DNA from: JAYWIG01 sp043789035
GTDB taxonomy: Bacteria; Pseudomonadota; Gammaproteobacteria; Burkholderiales; Burkholderiaceae_E
Assembly: GCA_043789035.1 (NCBI GenBank)
Contig: JAYWIG010000297.1
Coordinates: 1 to 7,828 of the forward strand
Direction: 5' to 3'
DNA: 7,828 bases
A model generated the notes under the pieces. The model saw only the letters and a program-made list of their open reading frames with translations, did not search any database and had not been told where the DNA came from. A program made the position numbers and the translations under genes. Numbering within the stretch: the first letter of the stretch is position 1; each line of letters opens with the position of its first letter. This document shows positions 1 to 5,560 of this stretch, in pieces.

Positions 1-593
1 AAGCAAAAAAAGCGCAAGAAAATAAGAAAACCTTAGGTCGATGGAAGATGCTAGGCATTTTGCTTGTGTGTGCCGCGCCGGTCTTTCTTTCCTACTTCAT
101 GTATTACGTGGTTCGACCAGATGGCCGCACAAATTACGGCAGTTTGCTCAGCCCCATTGTTGATGCATCAAAACTCAGCATCAAAGTCGATGAAAAACCA
201 ACTACGCTGGCAGCGTTAAAAGGCAAGTGGTTAATGGTGACAGTTGGCCCATCGAGTTGCGATGATGCGTGCGCTGAACGCTTGTATCTTGCGCGGCAGG
301 TGCGTGAGACAACAGGTCGTGAGAAAGATCGCATTGAATTAGTGTGGGTCGTGACAGATAGCGGCAAACCTTTGCAGAAGATTCTTGATGCCTATCCCAC
401 GGTCAAGCGTGTTACTGCCGAAGTTGATGCGGTAGGTGCTGTGCTTCCAGTTGAAAGTGGTGCCAATGTCGTCGCGCACACTTATGTTGTTGATCCACTG
501 GGCAACGTCATCATGCGCTTTCCTGCTAAGCCTGACCCGAGCAAGATGAAAAAAGATATGAGCAAACTACTACGCGCATCGCGCATTGGTTAA
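1..593 (+). CDS. SCO-like, membrane-anchored thioredoxin-fold protein of the cytochrome c oxidase operon (5' end outside window)
   Basis: Probable cytochrome oxidase assembly accessory protein, anchored in the inner membrane with its thioredoxin-like domain in the periplasm. Numbering from the internal ATG at 48, one membrane segment spans about residues 3-22. It is followed by the stretch RPDGRTNYG, then a SCO-type CxxxC motif (SSCDDAC, Cys71 and Cys75) and a conserved strand-turn VVDPLGN near 147-153. The ATG at 48 is probably not the start: the frame stays open to the left edge (codons from base 3) and encodes a basic stretch ending in LGRWK, as expected for the cytoplasmic N-terminus of a signal anchor. 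Unlike true SCO proteins, the copper-ligand His is not at its usual place eight residues before the DP turn; His144 lies five before it. A thiol-disulfide role is therefore as plausible as copper delivery. It lies 48 bases upstream of ctaA. The family assignment is good; the exact function is inferred. Confidence 0.8.
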   Translation, partial: AKKAQENKKTLGRWKMLGILLVCAAPVFLSYFMYYVVRPDGRTNYGSLLSPIVDASKLSIKVDEKPTTLAALKGKWLMVTVGPSSCDDACAERLYLARQVRETTGREKDRIELVWVVTDSGKPLQKILDAYPTVKRVTAEVDAVGAVLPVESGANVVAHTYVVDPLGNVIMRFPAKPDPSKMKKDMSKLLRASRIG

Positions 594-630
594 ACACGGG
601 TTAAAAGCGGGTTGAATAAAGAAAGATACT

Positions 631-635
631 GAGGA
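631..635 (+). promoter_or_regulatory. Shine-Dalgarno sequence of ctaA
   Basis: GAGGA lies 6 bases before the GTG at 642 and 9 bases before a second, adjacent GTG at 645. Either could initiate, and the proteins would differ by one residue. No ATG or TTG lies in frame just upstream, so this site supports a GTG start for heme A synthase. Confidence 0.6.
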
Positions 636-641
636 ATTGTT

Positions 642-1646
642 GTGGTGAGCTTTTATAAAAAGCTAGTGGTCTTCATGATGGTGTTGACGCTAGCGATTGT
701 GATGTTGGGTGCGTGGGTACGATTAACCGATGCAGGCTTAGGCTGCCCTGATTGGCCAGGGTGCTACGGTAATTTATTGCCGTCGCAGTCCAAAGAAAAA
801 ATTGCCGCAGCCGTGGCCGAACAAGGCGGCGAGCATGGCCCCGTCTCAATGGGTAAAGCATGGCGCGAGATGATACATCGCTACTTTGCCAAGATTCTTG
901 GTTTGCTTGCAATTATTGCGGTTGTAATTGCCTGGGCGAAACGCAAAGAGTTACACCAATCGCCTTGGTTGGCAACGGCTCTGCTCGGCGTCATTATTTG
1001 CCAAGGGTTGTTTGGCATGTGGACGGTAACACTAAAGCTAATGCCGATTATTGTGACTGGGCATTTAATGGGTGGGATGCTCGTCTTCTCGATGTTAGTG
1101 TGGTTGTGGCAGCGTCAGCGTTCGGCTTTTAAGTATCGTGATGCAGAACCTGCTGCGGCTTTGAAAACTGCGGCCACTATTGGCTTAATACTGCTGACCG
1201 CACAGGTATTTTTAGGCGGCTGGACGAGTACCAACTACGCGGCGTTGGCTTGTAACGATCTTCCGACATGTCAAGCCAAATGGTGGCCAGACATGAAGTG
1301 GCATGATGCCTTCGATTTCACCCGGGAATTGGGTAAAACAGACACTGGCGCATCAATAGGGTTGCCTGAGCTAACGGCGATGCACTTTACCCATCGAATG
1401 GGCGCTATTGTGGTGTTTCTATTTTTAGGTTGGTTGGGAAGCAAAGCTTTGAAGACTGATGGGCTAAAAGGCATTGGTACAGCAATCTTAGTAGGCCTAG
1501 TGGTGCAAATTAGCTTAGGGCTTTCGAATGTGCATTGGAGCCTGCCTCTACCCATTGCAGTTTTACATAACGGTGGCGCAGCATTTCTCATGGGTTGCTT
1601 GGTTGTGCTGAATGTCCGCACATCGCGAGCAAAGCTAGCAATCTAA
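642..1646 (+). CDS. ctaA: Heme A synthase (COX15/CtaA family)
   Basis: Integral inner-membrane enzyme that oxidises the C8 methyl of heme O to a formyl group, giving heme A for aa3-type oxidases. The 334-residue protein shows about eight membrane segments in two similar halves. The first half has E76-x-x-H79-R and H141 (GHLMGG); the second has H248-x-x-H251-R and H309 (LHNGG). These match the family's heme-ligand histidines and the glutamate of the EMIHR motif. Extracytoplasmic cysteine pairs are present in both halves (CPDWPGC, C35/C41; ACNDLPTC, C204/C210), as in the CtaA branch with redox-active cysteines. The periplasmic loop after TM1 (about 44-72) is polar. It starts at one of two tandem GTG codons behind a good ribosome site. 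It precedes ctaB by 18 bases, which places the two consecutive heme A biosynthesis steps in one transcript. Confidence 0.95.
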   Translation: MVSFYKKLVVFMMVLTLAIVMLGAWVRLTDAGLGCPDWPGCYGNLLPSQSKEKIAAAVAEQGGEHGPVSMGKAWREMIHRYFAKILGLLAIIAVVIAWAKRKELHQSPWLATALLGVIICQGLFGMWTVTLKLMPIIVTGHLMGGMLVFSMLVWLWQRQRSAFKYRDAEPAAALKTAATIGLILLTAQVFLGGWTSTNYAALACNDLPTCQAKWWPDMKWHDAFDFTRELGKTDTGASIGLPELTAMHFTHRMGAIVVFLFLGWLGSKALKTDGLKGIGTAILVGLVVQISLGLSNVHWSLPLPIAVLHNGGAAFLMGCLVVLNVRTSRAKLAI

Positions 1647-1664
1647 TGCGGGTGTAGGTAAGCG

Positions 1665-2570
1665 ATGCCGTACCATAGCGGAATGTCCGAAGTCGCCGCA
1701 CCCCGAGTTTTGTCTGCATCGCAGTACATCGCTCTCACAAAGCCCAGAATCACCCTCATGACGGTGTTTTGTGCCTTGATCGGCATGCTTTTGGCGAGTC
1801 GGGATGGAACACTCACCTGGCAAGTCTTGGTGTTTGGCAATATTGGTATCGGATTACTCGCTGCGGCTGGCTTCACTGTGAATTGCCTGGTTGAGCGTGG
1901 CATTGATGCTCGCATGGCAAGGACTCGTGCTAGGCCTGCTGCTAGAGGCGATGTGAGCAGCGTTGGGGCCACCGTGTGGGCCATCGCATTGGGTAGTGCA
2001 GGCGCTTGGCTGCTCTTGCAGTTCGCAAATCCGTTAACGACGTGGCTCACCATTGCTACCTTTGTTGGCTATGCGATCGTGTACACCCTTATTTTGAAAC
2101 CGGCAACGCCGCAAAACATTGTGATTGGTGGCGCATCTGGTGCCATGCCACCTTTGCTTGGCTGGGCCGCAGTCACCAACGAAGTAACTGCGCCGGCGCT
2201 AATTTTGTTTCTTATTATCTTTATTTGGACGCCGCCACATTTTTGGGCGCTGGCCTTGTACCGAATTGAAGACTATAAAAAATCTGGCTTGCCGATGTTG
2301 CCTGTGACTCATGGCCCAGAATTTACCAAGCTCAATATTTGGCTCTACACGATCTTGCTAGTTGCCATCAGCTTGGTGCCTTATCTAATCCGTATGAGCG
2401 GCTGGATCTATCTTGTTAGCGCCATTGTTCTAGGTGGTGTTTTTCTGTACTACGCTTGGATGATTTGGAAGCACTACACCGACAAGATCGCTCGAACAAC
2501 ATTTCGCTATTCTCTGTGGTATTTAGGCGGTATATTTGCTGCCTTGTTGGTTGATCATTATGTTGCTTAA
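1665..2570 (+). CDS. ctaB: Protoheme IX farnesyltransferase (heme O synthase)
   Basis: UbiA-family membrane prenyltransferase (CtaB/CyoE) that attaches a farnesyl group to heme B to make heme O, the substrate of the preceding CtaA. Visible signatures are the N-terminal ALTKPRIT (23-30), the first prenyl-diphosphate/Mg site N73-x-x-x-E77-x-x-x-D81 followed by RTRARP (86-91), WTPPHFW (188-194), and the second site region EDYKKSGLPMLPV (202-214). About eight or nine hydrophobic segments are present. At 301 residues the length is normal. Position 77 is Glu where E. coli CyoE has Asp, a conservative change that I believe is common in proteobacterial homologs. The ATG at 1665 is chosen because AGG at 1656-1658 is well spaced; an alternative ATG at 1683 would give the shorter N-terminus MSEVAAPR but has its purine-rich stretch too close. 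Confidence 0.95.
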   Translation: MPYHSGMSEVAAPRVLSASQYIALTKPRITLMTVFCALIGMLLASRDGTLTWQVLVFGNIGIGLLAAAGFTVNCLVERGIDARMARTRARPAARGDVSSVGATVWAIALGSAGAWLLLQFANPLTTWLTIATFVGYAIVYTLILKPATPQNIVIGGASGAMPPLLGWAAVTNEVTAPALILFLIIFIWTPPHFWALALYRIEDYKKSGLPMLPVTHGPEFTKLNIWLYTILLVAISLVPYLIRMSGWIYLVSAIVLGGVFLYYAWMIWKHYTDKIARTTFRYSLWYLGGIFAALLVDHYVA

Positions 2571-3156
2571 TTTTTCTCGTCGAACTTTTTCTGGACTCGC
2601 GTTTAGCTTCGCCATGATTGGCTTGAGTGCCTGCACTGATAAGCCTAGCTTTCGCAATACTGACATTACGGGTGCAGAGTTTGCGCGTGAATTTGCATTA
2701 ACTGACCACAATGGACAAGCCCGTACTCTCGCAGACTTTAAAGGCAAAGCGGTTGTCGTGTTTTTCGGTTTTACACAGTGCCCTGATGTTTGCCCGACGA
2801 CCTTGGCTGAAATGACCGAAGCAGTAAAGCAGCTCGGCGCTGACGGCAATAGATTGCAAGTGCTGTTCATCACGATTGACCCAGAACGGGACACGCCGGA
2901 GCTGCTCAAGAAATATGTTCCTGCGTTTCATCCAAGCTTTCTAGGCTTGACAGGTAATGCAGAGGCGATTGCAAAAGTCGCCAAAGAGTTCAAAGTGTTT
3001 TATCAAAAAAGCCCGGGTAAAACGCCAGGTAGCTACACCATGGACCACACAGCCAATAGCTATGTGTTTGACCCTCAGGGCAGAGTGCGGCTCGTCGTAA
3101 AACATGGGTTAGGGGCAGAGCCACTGGTACAAGATTTAAAGCAACTGCTTAAGTGA
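2560..3156 (+). CDS. SCO1/SenC/PrrC-family copper chaperone, predicted lipoprotein
   Basis: Thioredoxin-fold copper chaperone thought to act in CuA-site assembly of cytochrome c oxidase, on the outer face of the inner membrane. With the ATG at 2560 the protein has 198 residues. A signal peptide with a twin arginine (SRRTF, 6-10), a short hydrophobic core and a lipobox LSAC (Cys25) comes first. The metal site follows: CPDVC (Cys74, Cys78) inside FFGFTQCPDVCPTTL, the TIDPERDTPE segment, and His163 in TMDHTANSY, exactly eight residues before the DP turn as in SCO1. All three copper ligands are therefore present. The frame extends to a TTG at 2536, but the ATG is preferred because it puts a standard lipoprotein signal at the N-terminus and gives an 11-base overlap with ctaB. 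No clear Shine-Dalgarno is visible, so translational coupling is likely. It is followed directly by the AstE-like gene. Confidence 0.93.
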   Translation: MLLNFSRRTFSGLAFSFAMIGLSACTDKPSFRNTDITGAEFAREFALTDHNGQARTLADFKGKAVVVFFGFTQCPDVCPTTLAEMTEAVKQLGADGNRLQVLFITIDPERDTPELLKKYVPAFHPSFLGLTGNAEAIAKVAKEFKVFYQKSPGKTPGSYTMDHTANSYVFDPQGRVRLVVKHGLGAEPLVQDLKQLLK

Positions 3157-4166
3157 ATTTGGCTATGCAGCAGACGCAATCGTTCGAAGGCCTTCAGTTT
3201 AAGCATCTCACTTTTAGAGCCGTTCTACCCGGCCCTAAGCTCATTGTTCTCGGTGCCGTTCATGGCAATGAAATTTGTGGCACGCAAGGTATCGCTCAAG
3301 TGATAGCAAAGCTCGATAGTGGGGAGTTAAATTTGGTGCGCGGAGCGGTTACATTCGTACCGGTTACCAACCCGTTAGCCTACAGGCTTAAACAGCGTAA
3401 TGGTGATCGAAACCTGAATCGCAATCTAGCTCCAACCAATACACCGTTAGAGTTTGAAGACTATATTGCAAACTGGCTATGCCCGCTGTTGGCGCAACAT
3501 GATGCGCTACTTGATCTGCATTCTTTTCAATCGGGTGATCGGCCATTTGCGATGTTAGGGCCGCTGAATAACAGTGGCGGCTTAGAAACTTTCGAGCATC
3601 AAACGCTAGAGCAAAATATCGCGCTTGCGGTAGGCGTGACACGCTATGTTGATGGCTGGTTAAGCACGTATGACAAAGGCGTAAAGCGACGTGTTGCAGA
3701 GCTTTCAACGGTACGTGCAGGCGCAGATGAAAGAGCGAATTTGCTGAACACTGATTCAAAGTACGGGGTGGGCACAACAGAGTATATGCGTTCCCAAGGC
3801 GGGTGTGCAGTAACGCTAGAGTGCGGCCAACACGCTGCCGAAGCTGCTCCGCTAGTTGCTGAAAAAGCCATTCTGAATGTGATGGCTGAGCTTGAATTAA
3901 TTGGCGCTACGAAGGCTGAGAAACCTCGTAACCCTGAAGTGCTCAGCCTCTACGAAGTGATTGATAAAGTCGATGAGACAGATTCTTTCAGCCGCGCTTG
4001 GTTGAGCTTTGATCGATTAACCAAAGGCGACCTAATTGGCACTCGCGCAAATGGCGAAAAGCTCATTGCTGAGCGTGATGGCTTTATTGTTTTTCCGAAC
4101 TCAAAATCGCAAGCTGGGCAGGAATGGTTTTACCTTGCTCGAGAAAATAAAGAGCGGTTCGCGTAA
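3153..4166 (+). CDS. AstE/aspartoacylase-family zinc amidohydrolase (M14-like)
   Basis: Member of the succinylglutamate desuccinylase/aspartoacylase family, cytoplasmic zinc enzymes that cleave N-acyl amino acids; the substrate here is unknown. The zinc site is complete: H37 and E40 in GAVHGNE, and H123 in LLDLHSF. The substrate-binding motif DRNLNR (85-90) resembles the carboxypeptidase-like NDLNR motif, and E223 in VTLECGQH fits the catalytic glutamate. A C-terminal beta domain carries GEKLIAERDGFIVFPNS (301-317), typical of the family. At 337 residues the length is normal. The GTG at 3153 overlaps the SCO stop codon (GTGA), suggesting coupling; an ATG at 3165 is the alternative and neither has a clear ribosome site. 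The absence of other arginine-succinyltransferase genes argues against naming it astE. It ends five bases from the convergent crotonase gene. Confidence 0.85.
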   Translation: MNLAMQQTQSFEGLQFKHLTFRAVLPGPKLIVLGAVHGNEICGTQGIAQVIAKLDSGELNLVRGAVTFVPVTNPLAYRLKQRNGDRNLNRNLAPTNTPLEFEDYIANWLCPLLAQHDALLDLHSFQSGDRPFAMLGPLNNSGGLETFEHQTLEQNIALAVGVTRYVDGWLSTYDKGVKRRVAELSTVRAGADERANLLNTDSKYGVGTTEYMRSQGGCAVTLECGQHAAEAAPLVAEKAILNVMAELELIGATKAEKPRNPEVLSLYEVIDKVDETDSFSRAWLSFDRLTKGDLIGTRANGEKLIAERDGFIVFPNSKSQAGQEWFYLARENKERFA

Positions 4167-4171
4167 GCTAC

Positions 4172-5041
4172 TTACTTGAACTCGGGTTCATCCCACCAAG
4201 GGAAAAACTCCGGCATATCGGTTGATACTTTGTTTGGGTAAACCGGCTGGCGTTTCTCTAGAAATGACGTCACGCCTTCCTTGGCATCGGCTGATTGCCC
4301 TCTGGCTTGAATGGCGCGACTATCGATTTGATGCGCTTGCATCGGGTGTTCGGCACCGGCCATGCGCCACAACATTTGCCGTGTGAGTGCAATAGAAACG
4401 GGTGCGGTGTTGTCGGCAATCTCTTTCGCTAATGCCCTTGCTGCTGGCAACAAATCTTCTGGCTCATGCAGCGAGCGAACAAGGCGATTGGCAAGCGCTT
4501 CCTGAGCATTAAATACTTTGCCTGTGTAACACCATTCCAGCGCAGTTTGCATACCGACCAAGCGCGACAAGAACCATGATGATGCTGCCTCAGGCACTAT
4601 GCCTCGACGGGAGAACACAAAACCAAAACGCGCTTGAGTCGACGCTAAGCGAATATCCATTGGCAATTGCATGGTCATACCAATTCCAACTGCTGCACCG
4701 TTAATTGCGCCGATTACAGGCTTTAGGCTGTTAAATATTCTTAAGGTCACCATGCCGCCGCCATCCCGGTAAACGTTACCCACTTTTGCTGACATTCGAC
4801 GCTCATTGGCAAGCTCATCGTAGTTAAAAGTGTTGCCGCCTTCGCTTAAATCGGCACCAGCACAAAAGGCTTTGCCCGCTCCGGTAATGATGACGGCGCG
4901 TACCGCATCATCGGCATCGGTTTTGTTGAAGGCATCGATCAGGTCATCGCGCATTTCTGTTGTAAACGCGTTCATCCGTTCCGGGCGGTTGAGGGTGATT
5001 GTCGCGATGCCGTCTGATACTTCGTAGAGAATTGTGCTCAT
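4172..5041 (-). CDS. Crotonase-fold protein (enoyl-CoA hydratase/isomerase family), isomerase-like active site
   Basis: Cytoplasmic acyl-CoA enzyme of the crotonase superfamily, 289 residues. The CoA-binding and oxyanion-hole segments are clear: FCAGADL (59-65) and NGAAVGIG (114-121). Aligning by hand to rat mitochondrial enoyl-CoA hydratase, the two catalytic glutamates (E144 and E164) fall on Thr124 and Phe143, so a classical hydratase mechanism is unlikely. Instead Glu151 in GIVPEAASSWF sits where the single catalytic Glu of ECI1/ECI2 delta3,delta2-enoyl-CoA isomerases lies (SPEGCSS in human ECI2). Many proteins with this signature are simply annotated enoyl-CoA hydratase. The C-terminus is aromatic and acidic (FFPWWDEPEF). 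It is the last gene of a probable minus-strand operon, 26 bases after the glutathione peroxidase gene, with no good Shine-Dalgarno before its ATG. The family is certain; the reaction is inferred. Confidence 0.9.
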   Translation of the reverse strand: MSTILYEVSDGIATITLNRPERMNAFTTEMRDDLIDAFNKTDADDAVRAVIITGAGKAFCAGADLSEGGNTFNYDELANERRMSAKVGNVYRDGGGMVTLRIFNSLKPVIGAINGAAVGIGMTMQLPMDIRLASTQARFGFVFSRRGIVPEAASSWFLSRLVGMQTALEWCYTGKVFNAQEALANRLVRSLHEPEDLLPAARALAKEIADNTAPVSIALTRQMLWRMAGAEHPMQAHQIDSRAIQARGQSADAKEGVTSFLEKRQPVYPNKVSTDMPEFFPWWDEPEFK

Positions 5042-5067
5042 GGCGGGTTCTGCGTTGTGGTGTCTAT

Positions 5068-5550
5068 TTAGGCAAGTGCTTTTTTAATCGCTGATTCCAT
5101 GGCCGCAGGTTCTGTCGTCGACGCAAAGCGCTCAACGGCACTGCCATCTTTACTGACTAAAAACTTTGTGAAATTCCACTTAATGGCTTCGCTACCCAAA
5201 AGGCCAGGTGCTGCCGCTTTCAACCATTTAAATAATGGGTGCGTGTTGTCACCATTGACGTCAATCTTGTCGAACATGGTAAAGCTCACGCCATAGTTGA
5301 TGGAACAGAACTCTTCAATATCATTAGCTGAGCCTGGCTCTTGTTCGCCAAACTGGTTGCAGGGAAAACCGATGATTTCTAAGCCTTCGGCCTTATGGGC
5401 TTTGTAGAGCTTCTCAAGCCCTTCGTATTGCGGGGTTAAGCCGCATTTGCTGGCGGTATTCACCACCACGACGGCTTTGCCTTTGAAGTCGCTCAGCTTC
5501 TTTGTTTTGCCATTCAGAAGTGGTGCTGAGAAATCGTAGAGTGTCGTCAT
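5068..5550 (-). CDS. Glutathione peroxidase family protein (Cys type)
   Basis: Thiol peroxidase of the GPx family that reduces hydrogen peroxide or organic hydroperoxides, probably in the cytoplasm since no signal peptide is visible. The 160-residue protein contains all family signatures: NTASKCGLT with peroxidatic Cys36 (a TGC codon, not selenocysteine TGA), GFPCNQFGEQEP with Gln70, and KWNFTKFLV with Trp125 and Asn126, completing the Cys-Gln-Trp-Asn tetrad. Cys82 (EEFCSINYG) lies in the region that holds the resolving cysteine of thioredoxin-dependent GPx proteins, so thioredoxin may be the real reductant; that is inference. Length is standard for bacterial monomeric GPx (BtuE/BsaA-like). 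A good ribosome site (AGGA) overlaps the stop codon of the upstream transporter gene, so the two are likely co-transcribed. The crotonase gene follows 26 bases downstream. Confidence 0.95.
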   Translation of the reverse strand: MTTLYDFSAPLLNGKTKKLSDFKGKAVVVVNTASKCGLTPQYEGLEKLYKAHKAEGLEIIGFPCNQFGEQEPGSANDIEEFCSINYGVSFTMFDKIDVNGDNTHPLFKWLKAAAPGLLGSEAIKWNFTKFLVSKDGSAVERFASTTEPAAMESAIKKALA

Positions 5551-5556
5551 AATGTT

Positions 5557-5560
5557 TCCT
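5557..5560 (-). promoter_or_regulatory. Shine-Dalgarno sequence of the glutathione peroxidase gene
   Basis: On the minus strand AGGA lies 6 bases before the ATG at 5550. It overlaps the TAG stop codon of the upstream transporter gene (5559-5561), so ribosomes ending on the transporter would sit on this site, consistent with coupled translation. Confidence 0.6.

Noticed and set aside
594..641. Possible promoter or terminator between the first gene and ctaA
   Set aside because: A GATACT hexamer (625-630) has no -35 partner at suitable spacing, and no stem-loop with a T-run is visible; simple operon spacing is enough to explain it.
1893..1895. Glu in place of the first Asp of the CtaB prenyl-diphosphate motif as a loss-of-function mark
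   Set aside because: The change is conservative, I believe Glu is common here in proteobacterial homologs, and every other motif is intact.
1643..2053. 136-codon minus-strand frame opposite ctaB
   Set aside because: Complementary shadow of the farnesyltransferase gene; the real motifs are all on the plus strand.
2536..2559. TTG start extending the SCO protein by eight residues
   Set aside because: It would increase the overlap with ctaB and put a hydrophobic stretch before the twin arginine; the ATG at 2560 gives a normal lipoprotein signal peptide.
2523..2909. 128-codon minus-strand frame opposite the SCO gene
   Set aside because: Shadow frame antisense to the SCO copper-binding region, with no recognisable features of its own.
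3153..4166. Naming the amidohydrolase astE
   Set aside because: The family match is clear, but no other arginine succinyltransferase pathway genes are in view and the substrate cannot be told from sequence.
5443..5445. Possible selenocysteine at the peroxidase active site
   Set aside because: The codon read on the minus strand is TGC (Cys), not TGA.
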